This document shows, piece after piece, positions 17,381 to 26,587 of a DNA stretch of 48,509 nucleotides. The notes under the pieces were generated by a model. The model was not told the DNA's origin, ran no database searches, and was given only the letters and a program-made list of their open reading frames with translations. Each line of letters starts with the position of its first letter. Positions within the stretch are counted from its first letter, which is position 1. Source of the DNA: an uncultured Rhodopila sp. GTDB lineage: Bacteria > Pseudomonadota > Alphaproteobacteria > Acetobacterales > Acetobacteraceae. The stretch covers positions 1 through 48,509 of the forward strand of contig CAIZFE010000115.1 in assembly GCA_903932145.1 (NCBI GenBank). Direction: 5' to 3'. Both the position numbers and the translations under genes were made by a program.

Positions 17381-18468
17381 GTTCTGCGAAGTCCCTTGGG
17401 TTACAAACACCTTCGTTATCAATAACCGGCATCACGCCCAGGTTACAAGGGTTAATCATCGCGGAAACGGATATTGAATTATATTGACATGTCAACTTGA
17501 ATTTGGCCCGTGCGAATGCCGATGGCTCGGCGCTCCCCCTGACGCGGCGCCCCAAACAGAGGCCACCCATTTCCCTGAATCGACCGCGAATGAATTGCCG
17601 ATAGTGCACATAAAACACCCTCAAGTAGCAATACTGTATGCAACCACGTTATTTTCGAGCCACGCCAGATACCCGGGCGACGATGCGCGGGTGATTTGGA
17701 ATCAGGCCACAGCCGAATCGGGGGACGGGCACCCGATGGCCCGGTCCGCGTGACCAGAGAGTGAATTTCATCAAGAAATGGACAGAAGTACAGCAAATTC
17801 AAGCGAGTAGTCACGGATCAACGCAGCCCGCCTGGCTACTGTAACCTTTCCGAAATACACTTGCCCGTCGCCATGGTGATTGAAAGAGACGATCGGCTGT
17901 AGCGGCTCCATCAGGATGCTGCGTGAAGGACATGCCAATCCGACGATCCGCTCCAACAGGCTTTATCTCGGCAAGGCAGCGATGGTGTTCCTGATCGGCA
18001 CGGTGCGCCAGGCGCGCCATCCCCGTCGTTTGGCGTCTCGGGTCGGTAAAGACCTGGATGCCACCCCTTCCCGCACCGTGATAAAAAAGGACGTCGCGGC
18101 GGTGGACACCAAAATGAGTATTGCCGGATGCAGGCCGCGCCTCCCGGCGATCCGCCAAAGTATATAGAGTGAGACGGCTAGCCGGACCGATGCTCCACCG
18201 GCTGTGCGAGGTGCCGTTCGATGCTGCTCCGCCTCCCGTCCGGGTCCGCGGGCGATCACCGCCACAACGTCAGAAAAATTCAACGACGCCCGGATTCCGC
18301 ACCAAAATCCGAGGCGGCGTGCTACAAAATATAGCCGGTCCCTGCCCCGGCATTGCCTCGAAATGATTGCGGAATTAGCCCGGCCATGCCATCTTACCGT
18401 TGCCTTAACAATGCGGCCACGCTATTCGGCTGCTTATTCCGCTATTCCCCTTCCGGAGATGCTCGACC
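17381..18468. other. 1.1-kb intergenic region upstream of the biosynthetic cluster, no convincing gene
   Basis: Several short frames run through this stretch on both strands, but none shows a recognisable motif, good start or conserved-looking composition. It separates the minus-strand cluster from the plus-strand DUF697/ABC operon and must hold both promoters. The only strong signal is the palindrome and -10-like box near 17478-17495. Confidence 0.6.
17478..17495 (-). promoter_or_regulatory. Operator-like palindrome TTGACATGTCAA with adjacent TATAAT
   Basis: TTGACATGTCAA at 17484-17495 is a perfect 12-bp palindrome. Directly downstream on the minus strand is TATAAT (17483-17478), a perfect -10 box, about 98 bp before the first monooxygenase ATG. 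TTGACA inside the palindrome is too close (6 bp) to be its -35 element. The layout fits an operator overlapping the -10/-35 spacer of the cluster promoter. No regulator gene lies nearby. Confidence 0.45.
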
Positions 18469-19176
18469 ATGACCGACACGGCTGAAACCATCGACACGGC
18501 TGAAACTATCGCCCCCGCTGAAATCGCCGCGCCCGCGACCGAGGCCACGGACGACGCGATCAATGCAGCCCTGGACGCGAGCGACGTTATCAAGAACCAC
18601 GTCATCGCGGCGATGGCCGTTGGCCTGGTGCCGATTCCCGGCGTTGACATGGCCGGAATGGTCGCCATTCAGATTCGCATGGTCAACCAGATCTGCGAAA
18701 TCTACGGTGTGAAGCTGCGCGATAATGCCGCCAAGGCAGCGGTCTTGTCCCTTGCCGGCGGCTTGCTGCCCGCGACACTCGCGGCCGGCTTCGTCAGCGG
18801 GCTGAAGATCATCCCGGGCCTGGGCAGCCTCACCGGCGCGGCCGGGGCTTCGCTGCTTGGCGGCGCCATGACCTACGCGATGGGCAGCGTGTTCCATGAG
18901 CACCTGGAAACGCATGACAGCCTGATCGATTTCGACCCGACCAAGGCGAATGCCGCCATGCGCCGTGAGTTCGATAACGGTGTGCAGTTTGCTCGTTCAC
19001 TGCGGGGTAAGGTGACCAGCGCAATAATCACCAAGGGCAAGCCCGACGTGGCCCCGGTGGCGGCACCGGTGGAAGCGGAAGCAGTTGTGGTTGACGAGGC
19101 CGTTGTGGCCGAAGCGGCACCGGCGGTAACCCCGGCGCATGACGCGGCGCCGCATGTCGAGCCGGCGGCCGCCTAA
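18469..19176 (+). CDS. DUF697 family protein
   Basis: This 235-residue protein contains the DUF697 core: VIKNHVIAAMAVGLVPIPGV, then a glycine-rich hydrophobic region around LSLAGGLLPATLAAGFVSG and a third segment GLGSLTGAAGASLLGGAMTY. The family is membrane-associated and poorly understood. The N-terminal 35 residues are acidic and Ala/Thr-rich and contain an 18-nt tandem duplication (18475-18510) encoding TAETID/TAETIA. The C-terminus is a low-complexity Ala/Pro/Val tail. It starts 10 nt after GGAG and is followed after 24 bp by two ABC half-transporters, so it is probably part of the same operon. Its role there is unknown. Confidence 0.85.
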   Translation: MTDTAETIDTAETIAPAEIAAPATEATDDAINAALDASDVIKNHVIAAMAVGLVPIPGVDMAGMVAIQIRMVNQICEIYGVKLRDNAAKAAVLSLAGGLLPATLAAGFVSGLKIIPGLGSLTGAAGASLLGGAMTYAMGSVFHEHLETHDSLIDFDPTKANAAMRREFDNGVQFARSLRGKVTSAIITKGKPDVAPVAAPVEAEAVVVDEAVVAEAAPAVTPAHDAAPHVEPAAA

Positions 19177-19200
19177 GTCAGGCGCGCAGCACGCAACTGA

Positions 19201-20847
19201 ATGGATTTCCTACGGGGAAAACGGCGAGGGGTCACCCTCTCGCCGAACTTCGATTCCGCAGCCGCCGTGGTGGCCAGCGGGATAGGTAAGCATGAGCCAA
19301 GACTCGCCTGGATTGTCCTGGCCCTTGCTGCCTTGACGGCGTTGCTGGATCGCTTCGCGATCCTGCGCATGACCGACGCGGTGTACGGCCAGGACAGACC
19401 CTGGCGAGCCGATCTCATTTTGATTCTCACGGCCATCGTCGGCACATTTTTGCTCGGCCGCTGGACGCGCATGGCCGGACTGGCCCTCGCCGAACGGGCC
19501 AGCGACACGGTGCTGATCGCCGGTGTCCGCCGCGTACTCGGTGCGGATTGGCGCCATCTCGGGACCGAGGGTCCCGGAAAGGCCCTGGCGCGTATCGCGA
19601 TCGGCATGCGTGACGACGCCAGTCAGGTAGCAACCGCGTTGCCGGCGCTCGCGGCATTGCCGATCACCGCCGCATGGCTCAGCCTTTATGAACCGAGCGC
19701 GCTGATCATTGTCGGATTGCTGTGCTTCGTGGGCACGCTACTGCTGCGCCGCGAAATTGCACGAATCGGCGCCAGCGAGACGGTCCTGGCGCATGCGGAA
19801 GCGGCGTTCGACCGCGTGACCGCCCGCGTTCTGGCAGCCGGGTCCTCGTTACGGGTGATGAGCACGCCACAGGCGGATTTTTGCACACAAGCGCTCTGGC
19901 CGTCCGTTGACGACGCCACCCGCGCCGCGTCGGTGCATGCGCGCGCCCACGCCCGCGTGGCCGGCCTGATGGGATGGCTGGTTTTTGTACTGATCATTGT
20001 TCTGTTGACGGTCGCGTCCGACAGTCAACAGGACAGTAATTGGACACGCGCACTGATCATCATTGCCGCGACACTGCATCACGCTCGGCATGCATCGGCC
20101 GCCTATCTTGCATTTGGCCGCATCGGGATGGCGTCGGCGCAGATGGAGGCAATCGCCGGGAGTTTTCCGATCGCGGAGACCTCCATTCCGGTCGCGCCAG
20201 CCCGATGGACCAGCATTGCCCTCGAGCAGGTCCGGGTCGCGGAGCGCGATACGCCCAGCGTGTTTCTCGCCGCCATTGGGCCAATGGATATGGAATTGCG
20301 GCGCGGCGAAATCATCGCCCTGACCGGGGCCAATCCGGATGAACGCAGGACATTGCTCCATCTGCTGGCCGGGCTGATCGTGCCGGATAAAGGCAAGATC
20401 ATGCTGGACGGCCGCCGTATTCCGCCGGCGATGTTACGCGGACTGTGCGGTGGCCTGTTGGACCAGGAGGTACTGCCGCGCGCCCTGCCCTCCGCCGCCG
20501 GTACCGCGCGGACAGAAGCGCTGCTGGCCCGCTTCGACCTGCCGGCGTTGATTTTGCAACCGCCGGAGAATTCCTCCGAGACGGTCATTGCCGGCGAGTC
20601 GGAATGCATTCGCCTGGCGATCGTTATTACCGAACTGGAAGATCGTCCGATCCGCCTCTACGACGAACGCGCCACACGCCTGGAACAGCGTTTCCGTGAC
20701 GCTTTCGCGGACACTTTGCGTGAGGCGCGGGCGCGCGGACGGACGTGTATCGTTGCTACCGGCGATGCCTCCGTGCTCGCCGTCGCGGATCGCCTCCTGT
20801 GCGTGCGGGACGGGGTCTTTGTCGCCGACGAAGAGGTGGTGCCATGA
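19201..20847 (+). CDS. ABC transporter-like half protein with degenerate nucleotide-binding domain
   Basis: The 548-residue protein has about six hydrophobic segments in residues 35-300 followed by an ABC-like domain. The motifs are clearly degenerate. The Walker A position reads GANPDERRT (376-384) with no GKS/T lysine, the signature region reads ESECIRL instead of LSGGQ, and Walker B reads RPIRLYDERAT. The H-loop position is VATGD. It cannot hydrolyse ATP by itself in the usual way. The next gene overlaps it by ATGA and has an intact Walker A/B, so the two probably form a heterodimer with one active site. No strong Shine-Dalgarno precedes the ATG. Confidence 0.8.
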   Translation: MDFLRGKRRGVTLSPNFDSAAAVVASGIGKHEPRLAWIVLALAALTALLDRFAILRMTDAVYGQDRPWRADLILILTAIVGTFLLGRWTRMAGLALAERASDTVLIAGVRRVLGADWRHLGTEGPGKALARIAIGMRDDASQVATALPALAALPITAAWLSLYEPSALIIVGLLCFVGTLLLRREIARIGASETVLAHAEAAFDRVTARVLAAGSSLRVMSTPQADFCTQALWPSVDDATRAASVHARAHARVAGLMGWLVFVLIIVLLTVASDSQQDSNWTRALIIIAATLHHARHASAAYLAFGRIGMASAQMEAIAGSFPIAETSIPVAPARWTSIALEQVRVAERDTPSVFLAAIGPMDMELRRGEIIALTGANPDERRTLLHLLAGLIVPDKGKIMLDGRRIPPAMLRGLCGGLLDQEVLPRALPSAAGTARTEALLARFDLPALILQPPENSSETVIAGESECIRLAIVITELEDRPIRLYDERATRLEQRFRDAFADTLREARARGRTCIVATGDASVLAVADRLLCVRDGVFVADEEVVP

Positions 20848-22418
20848 ACCTCTGGCGCCTGCTGAGCGCGCGGATACGTGGCGGACGCCTGCGCGTCTTC
20901 CTCGTGATGTGTGCGGTGGCGCTGGCCACCGGCGCGGTCATCATCGGCCTGTCGGAGCGTCTGACCGCTGATCCGGACTGGGAGATGCCGGCCGGCATCG
21001 CGGGCGCACTGATCGCGATCTCCGCCGCCGGGTTTGGTCAGACCTGGGCCAGCACGCGAATCGGCCAGTGGATCGCCGGTCTGTCACGCCAGATACGCCG
21101 AGCCATCCTGACCCACTACGTCGCGTTGGAACCCTTGGCGGTGGCCGAGATCGACCGCGACGCAATGCAAGATGCCCTGGTAGCGATGCCGCGCGGACTG
21201 GCCCGGCTCGGGGCCGAGGCACCGGCCGCGATTCAGTCATTTCTGACAACGGTCGCCTGCGTCGTCGGCACGTTGATAATCAATCCGGTCGCCGGTGCCG
21301 CCCTGCTGCTCGCCATGAAGCTTGGTGCCATCACCACCACGGCGCTGGTGGTTCGCGCCCGGGGCGGCAGCGTGGCCACGCAGATGGACGATTCGGGCGT
21401 CGATCGCGCCATGGATGCGACGTTTCGTGGCGTCCGGCAGTCACTGCTCGCCGCGTCAACCGGCGAGACGCCGTTTGAAATCGCGATTGCGGCGCGGCGG
21501 GTTGCCCGCAAACGCCGCCTTGCCTGGATCGCGACGGAAGGCGCCGCCGCCGCCATGGGCCGCCCGTTGCTGGCGGCTCTGGTCGTGGGTGCGACGCGGC
21601 TGTCCAACGAACCGGCGGACCAGGCGGTCGCGATGCTGTTGATCGCCTTCCTGGTTCCATTCGACTGGATTGAGGCGATTCCGCGTCTGACGTCGCTTTC
21701 CGCCGCCGCCGATCGCCTGGCGGCGTTCGAGACGGCCTTGCGCAATGCCGCCCAGCGCTGGGCACCCCCATCGGCTACCATTAGCCGGGAATTCGCGTCT
21801 TTGGAGCTGCGGGATGCGATCTTCCGCTATGCCGCGCAGCCCGGACAACCGGGCGCCATCGTGGGACCGGTTTCCTGCCGGGTCGCGCCCGGACGCATCC
21901 TGTTCGTCGCCGGCGGAATCGGCTCCGGCAAGACCTCGGTGCTGAGCGTGCTGGCCGGATTGTCGGTGCCCGAAGGCGGAGCCGTGCTGCGGGACGGCGT
22001 GATGACCGATCCGCGGCGGAGTCGCGACCTGGCGGCCTACGTCCCCACCGATCCGGTCTTGTTCGCCGGCACGCACATTCCGAACGTGGCTCGGCCGGAC
22101 ATCCAGCAGTGGATCGAGGACCTGGACCTTGGCGGATTTGCCGAGATCAAAGCTGGGCGGGTGCCGGGCGCCGAGGATCTGCCACGCGGCGTGCGGACCC
22201 GGGTCGCACTTCTGATCGCGATTGCCGAAGACCGGCCGTTGCTGCTGCTCGATGAGTGGGATGCTCGGCAGAGCCCGACGATGCGAGACCGGTACTACAG
22301 CGTCATTCTGCCTCGCCTGCGCGACGCCGGCCGCGCAGTTGTCGTTGCGACCGGGGACGAGCGGCATTCTGGCCTTGCCAACGAAATTATTTGTCTGCGG
22401 GACGGGCGCCAAATCTGA
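20844..22418 (+). CDS. ABC transporter half protein with intact ATPase, cyclic-peptide-exporter-like
   Basis: This 524-residue protein has a membrane domain over residues 15-280 and an ABC domain with Walker A GGIGSGKTS (357-365) and Walker B LLLLDEWDA (466-474). The segment DEWDARQSPTMRDRYYSVILPRL resembles the DEWAADQDPxFRRxFYxELLPxL region of YojI/PvdE/SyrD-type cyclic-peptide and siderophore exporters. The H-loop His is replaced (VATGDER), and the signature LPRGVRTRVAL is weak. The start ATG overlaps the stop of the degenerate partner (ATGA). I infer a heterodimeric exporter of a peptide or lipopeptide, possibly the product of the cluster to the left. Confidence 0.8.
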   Translation: MNLWRLLSARIRGGRLRVFLVMCAVALATGAVIIGLSERLTADPDWEMPAGIAGALIAISAAGFGQTWASTRIGQWIAGLSRQIRRAILTHYVALEPLAVAEIDRDAMQDALVAMPRGLARLGAEAPAAIQSFLTTVACVVGTLIINPVAGAALLLAMKLGAITTTALVVRARGGSVATQMDDSGVDRAMDATFRGVRQSLLAASTGETPFEIAIAARRVARKRRLAWIATEGAAAAMGRPLLAALVVGATRLSNEPADQAVAMLLIAFLVPFDWIEAIPRLTSLSAAADRLAAFETALRNAAQRWAPPSATISREFASLELRDAIFRYAAQPGQPGAIVGPVSCRVAPGRILFVAGGIGSGKTSVLSVLAGLSVPEGGAVLRDGVMTDPRRSRDLAAYVPTDPVLFAGTHIPNVARPDIQQWIEDLDLGGFAEIKAGRVPGAEDLPRGVRTRVALLIAIAEDRPLLLLDEWDARQSPTMRDRYYSVILPRLRDAGRAVVVATGDERHSGLANEIICLRDGRQI

Positions 22419-22755
22419 CATCCGCGTAACGAAAAATGCGTGATCGCCGCGCGGGCAGTTGCCTTTGAGGCTGCCTTTTGTCGCATCGTCATAACCGGGT
22501 CCTCTTATCCAGGCCCACTATCGCGGCAGAGTGCCGCAACGGTTGGCCCGGACACGCCGGGCCATGACGCAAGCGGAATGGCCGTATGGGATGAACGGCC
22601 ACTGGAACAAGTGCATCTGTACCACACCTCAGGCAAAGATATCACGGCGCTGTGATATTCCAATTCTGTGCCGCCCCGAAGCCATTGCACCTCACTATAA
22701 TAGCCGGTATCAAAAGCGCCGTGTAATTAGATCACACTGAGAGTAAACACCGAAC
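22419..22755. other. Intergenic region before the OmpA-family gene
   Basis: This 337-bp stretch has no credible gene. It holds one REP-like palindrome and then an AT-richer 120-bp leader before the OmpA-family ATG, which probably contains its promoter. Confidence 0.5.
22544..22568. repeat. Single REP-like palindrome
   Basis: TTGGCCCGGACACGCCGGGCCATGAC is a GGCCCGG/CCGGGCC palindrome with the same ATGAC flank as the right arm of the element at 2468-2492. It lies between the ABC operon and the OmpA-family gene. Confidence 0.65.
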
Positions 22756-23934
22756 ATGAAACTACAACATGCTCTACTGGCCGCCGGAGTCCTGGCACTT
22801 CCGGTCGCAGCGATCGCTCAGCCGGCCAACGGGATTTATATCGGTGCGGGCGGCGGCTATGACATTCACAGCGACAACACGTCCCTGAGCGGCCCGACCC
22901 CGTCGCTGGGCATTCAGCTTCCGAGCGCATCCACCAATCTGTTTTCCAAGAGCGGCGTCGTCGGGATCGGCTCCATCGGCTATGCGTTTGGCAACGGCAT
23001 GCGCGCTGAGCTCGAGACGTCCTATCGCCAGACCGCCGTCACACGGAACGTGACGGGTCCGGTTTACGACGGCTACGAGCGCCAGTACTCGTTGATGTTG
23101 AACGGGATCTATGACATCGATATGGGCCTGCCCGTTAAGCCGTTCGTTGGCGCCGGCGCTGGTGCCACGATTATTTCGTGGAACCCGGTCAACCGTACCC
23201 TCAATGGCATCAACTGCTGCGCTCCGTATTTCGGCGCTAATTCGCCCGTTTACACCGTCCCCATCAACGTCACCAACAATGCGGATGGCAAGGATGTCGT
23301 CGCCAGCTTCCAGTTGATGGCCGGCGCGAGCTATGACATTCCGGGCGTTCCGGGGCTGTCGCTGAATGCGCAATTCCGTTTCTTCGATGCCCCTCATAAC
23401 ATCGACATCAAGAACTTCCTGACCCTGAAGCCGACGGTCGTCAGCGCGGCGAACCCGATTCGTACCGGCAACGGCGCGACCACCTATTCGGGTCACACCG
23501 ACCAGAGCTTCATCATCGGCCTGACCTACGCGTTCGGCGCCCCGGCTGCGCCGGTCACCGCGCCGGCCGCCCCGATGGCCGCAGCGATGGCCCCGTCGCC
23601 CGTCTCGCGTTCCTATATCGTGTTCTTTGACTGGGATAAGGCTGACCTGACCAGCCGCGCCCAGCAGATCGTTTCGGAAGCTGCCGCGAACTCCACCAAG
23701 GTTCAGTACACCCGCCTTGAAGTGAACGGTTACACCGACGCTTCGGGAACGGCCCAGTACAACCAAAGCCTGTCGATCCGCCGTGGCCAGTCGGTCGCTG
23801 CTGAACTCGTCAAGGACGGCGTGCCGAAGAGCGCCATCACCATCCAGGGCTTCGGCGAGACTCACCCGCTGGTCGCAACCGCCGCTGGCGTGCGCGAGCC
23901 GCAGAACCGTCGCGTCGAAATCATCATCAAGTAA
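22756..23934 (+). CDS. OmpA-family outer membrane protein
   Basis: The 392-residue protein has a Sec signal peptide (about 1-22, ending AAIAQ). A beta-barrel region of alternating aromatic and glycine strands starts IYIGAGGGYDIH and spans about 25-260. An Ala/Pro linker (about 263-285) leads to a C-terminal OmpA domain with YIVFFDWDKADLT, EVNGYTDASGTAQYN, LSIRRGQSVAAELV and NRRVEIIIK, which normally binds peptidoglycan. The two cysteines in INCCAPYFG are unusual in a barrel loop. It is monocistronic, with a T-rich hairpin after the stop. It probably anchors the outer membrane to the wall. Confidence 0.9.
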   Translation: MKLQHALLAAGVLALPVAAIAQPANGIYIGAGGGYDIHSDNTSLSGPTPSLGIQLPSASTNLFSKSGVVGIGSIGYAFGNGMRAELETSYRQTAVTRNVTGPVYDGYERQYSLMLNGIYDIDMGLPVKPFVGAGAGATIISWNPVNRTLNGINCCAPYFGANSPVYTVPINVTNNADGKDVVASFQLMAGASYDIPGVPGLSLNAQFRFFDAPHNIDIKNFLTLKPTVVSAANPIRTGNGATTYSGHTDQSFIIGLTYAFGAPAAPVTAPAAPMAAAMAPSPVSRSYIVFFDWDKADLTSRAQQIVSEAAANSTKVQYTRLEVNGYTDASGTAQYNQSLSIRRGQSVAAELVKDGVPKSAITIQGFGETHPLVATAAGVREPQNRRVEIIIK

Positions 23935-24435
23935 GGTTTCACTTTGTAAGGTGAAGCGGAAAGGGCTCCCTTCGTGGCGCCTTTTCTTTTCGTTGCGGCT
24001 GAAACAACACAATGTGGGAAAAATCGCAACGGCGCCGCCCCGCAATGTTTTGGCGGAGTATAAAGTGAGTCTACTGCACCGAAATCCCGCCCCACCGGCA
24101 GGCTTACGTTGCGGTATGATTTTCAGCCGCGGAGGCCCCGGCCGAGCGGTTTTCTTCCCCGGTTATTTCGGTATTGATTGTGTCCCGCTCAACGAAAATT
24201 CCAATGTCTTGCCAATGCTTGAATCGTATCGTCCGGGCCGCGCCCACCGCAAACTCCGGTCGAATGACCGCCTTAACCCACAGCCTGAACTCTCTTCGGA
24301 TGTGATCCGAATCAGGACTTGGTCGCCTTGCAGCATTTTCACGTTTCTGTTAACAGTGGCCATCATTCTAAAGTTTGGTCGCCAGCCCCTTGAAGGACAT
24401 ACCTAGGTGCCAATTACGCAACGAGACAGTCACGC
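23935..24435. other. Intergenic region between the OmpA-family gene and the CobW operon
   Basis: About 500 bp with a probable terminator at the left end. I see no coding frame with protein-like features and no clear riboswitch or Zur-type operator. The right half presumably holds the promoter of the CobW-family operon. Confidence 0.5.
23960..23990 (+). terminator. Probable intrinsic terminator of the OmpA-family gene
   Basis: AAAGGGC and GCGCCTTT can pair with one bulged base around the loop TCCCTTCGTG, followed directly by TTTTCTTTT. It lies about 25 nt past the stop codon. Confidence 0.5.
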
Positions 24436-25458
24436 ATGATGGATAGCACGGGGATTATCTCCGGCCAGCGGCCGCGGGCGATCACCCAAACCCCCGTCAC
24501 CGTGGTTACCGGTTTTCTTGGCAGCGGCAAGACGACGATGATCGCGCGTCTGCTGCGCCAGCCGGGCCTCGCCAATACGGCTGTCATCGTCAACGAATTC
24601 GGCGAAGTCGGGCTCGACCATATGCTGCTGGAACGGCTCGAGGGCGACGTTGTGTTGCTGCCGCAAGGCTGCGTCTGCTGCATGGTTGACGGCACCATCG
24701 CCGGCACGCTGGAGGGTTTGGACACGCGGCGCATCATGGGCGAAATCCCGGCGTTCGACCGCGTAATCATCGAAACGACCGGCCTCGCCAACCCCGCGCC
24801 GGTCCTGCAGACACTGCTGGACCGTAAGGTTCTGCTGCGTGGGTACACTCCCGGGCTGGTGGTGACCACCGTGGATGCGGCGCTTGGCCTGGAGACGCTG
24901 CGGCGACATCCGGAAGCCGTGCAACAGGTGGCGATGGCCGACCGGCTGCTGTTGACCAAACCGGATTTAGAGGAAGGCACCGCCCTGCGGGAGCAACTCT
25001 TCGCGCTTAATCCAAACGCGAAGCTGATCTCGGTTCTGAATGGCGACATCGACCCCGATGAACTGACCGTGGCATCCGCCAACGACCTGGCGCTGTTGAC
25101 GCCGGGGCCGCGCAAGGGACGTTTCGCTGCCACGTCCGGCCATGCCAGCCGCATCTCGACCGTCAGCCTGATCCTGAAGGATGAGGTCGAATTCGTGGAC
25201 CTGGCCGACTTCCTCGGCGCGATCGCCGAGACGTTTGGTGCTGGCCTGCTACGGGCGAAAGGCATCGTGCGCATTCGGGGTGAAGAGCGTCCTCTGGCCG
25301 TGCATGGCGTGCAGCACATCTTTCATCCGCCAACCCGGCTCGCGGCATGGCCCGCGGGCCTGCGGCATTCGACCCTGGTTCTGATCCTTGATGGTGCGAA
25401 CACGGAACAGGTTATCGATGCGGCCCGGGAATTCGGGCTGTTACCCCCTCAAGAATAA
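24436..25458 (+). CDS. CobW/COG0523-family GTPase (putative metallochaperone)
   Basis: This 340-residue protein has Walker A GFLGSGKTT (26-34), the family's metal-binding GCVCC (78-82), and VIIETTGLANP, the switch II-like region of this family. A guanine-recognition segment reads LLLTKPDL, with TKPD in place of NKxD. A C-terminal CobW_C domain follows (RAKGIVRIRGE, then HGVQHIFHPP). The family delivers Zn, Co or other metals to client enzymes, or acts in metal homeostasis. The next gene, 17 bp downstream, encodes a Tat-exported metallo-beta-lactamase-fold enzyme that needs metal, so that protein is a candidate client. Two adjacent ATGs (24436, 24439) are possible starts. Confidence 0.9.
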   Translation: MMDSTGIISGQRPRAITQTPVTVVTGFLGSGKTTMIARLLRQPGLANTAVIVNEFGEVGLDHMLLERLEGDVVLLPQGCVCCMVDGTIAGTLEGLDTRRIMGEIPAFDRVIIETTGLANPAPVLQTLLDRKVLLRGYTPGLVVTTVDAALGLETLRRHPEAVQQVAMADRLLLTKPDLEEGTALREQLFALNPNAKLISVLNGDIDPDELTVASANDLALLTPGPRKGRFAATSGHASRISTVSLILKDEVEFVDLADFLGAIAETFGAGLLRAKGIVRIRGEERPLAVHGVQHIFHPPTRLAAWPAGLRHSTLVLILDGANTEQVIDAAREFGLLPPQE

Positions 25459-25475
25459 CCAGGAGAGAGAATATC

Positions 25476-26504
25476 ATGTCGTCTGAAATGAAATCCGGGA
25501 TTACGCGACGCGGTGTCGTCGGTGCGTCCCTGATCGGCTGGGCAGCGCTGCCGGCGATGGACGCAATGGCGGCGACGGCCCCCGGCCTGCCGCCGGTCGG
25601 CAAGGACGAGATCGTGGTGACCCTGGTCGGCACCGGGTCGGTCGTTCCGAATACGCAGCGTTACGGCTATTGCACGCTGGTGCAGGCTGGCGGCTTGAAC
25701 CTTCTGATCGATGCCGGCCGCGGCTGCGCCGTGCGTCTGACCCAGGCAGGCATGCCTTTGGGCCACATCGACGCGTTCTTCCTGACGCATTTCCATTCCG
25801 ACCATGTGATCGGCCTGCCTGACCTTTGGATGACCGGCTACATCCATCCGTATTTCGGTCAGCGCGCCGGCATCATGGAAGTGAACGGCCCGACCGGCAC
25901 CAGCAACCTGTGCAACTCGATGCGCGCGGCGTTCTCGGACGACATTCGCATCCGCGAAGCCGACGAAAAAATCCCCGACGTTAACACCCAGATCAAGGGC
26001 AACGAATTCTCCAAGGACGGCGTCATCTTCGAGAAGAACGGCGTCACCGTCACCGGCTTCGAGGTCAACCATGGCCCGCTGATCAAGCCTGCCGTTGGCT
26101 ACCGGGTTGACTACAATGGTCTGTCCATCCTCTGCTCCGGCGACACCAAGTTCGAGCAGAACATCATCACGCATGGCCAAGGCATCGACCTGATCGTGCA
26201 TGAGGTCGCGACGGCGAACGAAAAGCTGTCTCCCGACGACCAGGCCGTCATGAACCACCACACCTCCCCGGAAGAGGCCGGCATCATTTTCTCCGGCACC
26301 AAGCCGCGTCTGGCCGTGTTCAGCCATCTGGTCGATCTGATGGATAATCAGTCGGATGCGTGGATGGTCAAAGAGACCCTGCGCCGCGTGAAGAAGAATT
26401 GGCAGGGCAAGACGATTGTCGGCGACGACCTGACCCGCATCTCGGTCACCAAGGCAGCGATCAAGGTGCAGAAGTTCAACGAGGCCAAGGGCACCTTCGC
26501 CTGA
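25476..26504 (+). CDS. Tat-exported metallo-beta-lactamase-fold hydrolase
   Basis: The 342-residue protein starts with a twin-arginine signal (ITRRGVVGASLIGWAAL, RR at 11-12). The metal-binding motif HFHSDH at 105-110 is the HxHxDH of the MBL fold. Further ligand candidates are the His in VNHGPL, the Asp in CSGDTKF and the His in AVFSHLVD. The arrangement is closer to the RNase Z/arylsulfatase branch than to true beta-lactamases. A strong Shine-Dalgarno (AGGAGAGAG) precedes the ATG. It folds with its metals before Tat export and acts in the periplasm. The CobW-family gene upstream and outer-membrane barrel downstream suggest a periplasmic scavenging function. Substrate unknown. Confidence 0.85.
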   Translation: MSSEMKSGITRRGVVGASLIGWAALPAMDAMAATAPGLPPVGKDEIVVTLVGTGSVVPNTQRYGYCTLVQAGGLNLLIDAGRGCAVRLTQAGMPLGHIDAFFLTHFHSDHVIGLPDLWMTGYIHPYFGQRAGIMEVNGPTGTSNLCNSMRAAFSDDIRIREADEKIPDVNTQIKGNEFSKDGVIFEKNGVTVTGFEVNHGPLIKPAVGYRVDYNGLSILCSGDTKFEQNIITHGQGIDLIVHEVATANEKLSPDDQAVMNHHTSPEEAGIIFSGTKPRLAVFSHLVDLMDNQSDAWMVKETLRRVKKNWQGKTIVGDDLTRISVTKAAIKVQKFNEAKGTFA

Positions 26505-26545
26505 ACAGCGGCCACCCAAACACAATTTCAAAACTCACCACAGAA

Positions 26546-26566
26546 CCGGCCGCCTGAAGCGGCCGG
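26546..26566. other. Intergenic hairpin between the MBL-fold and barrel genes
   Basis: CCGGCCGC-CTGAA-GCGGCCGG forms a perfect 8-bp stem with no following T-tract. It sits 21 bp before the next ATG's upstream region and may be an mRNA-processing or stability site that sets differential expression of the two genes. Confidence 0.55.
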
Positions 26567-26587
26567 GACCAACCCGACGGAGATTTC

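Noticed and set aside
17381..17422. TTG start giving a 14-residue longer first monooxygenase
   Set aside because: The paralogue and the FAD fold both begin at MIFHD, and AAGGGAC precedes the ATG at 17380.
17963..18283. Minus-strand frame with one hydrophobic stretch in the intergenic region
   Set aside because: Start is only TTG, there is no Shine-Dalgarno and no conserved feature; the rest is Arg-rich.
24306..24335. TGATCC upstream of the CobW operon as another RpoE promoter
   Set aside because: The sequence 16 nt downstream is GCCT, not CGTA, so only half of the motif is present.
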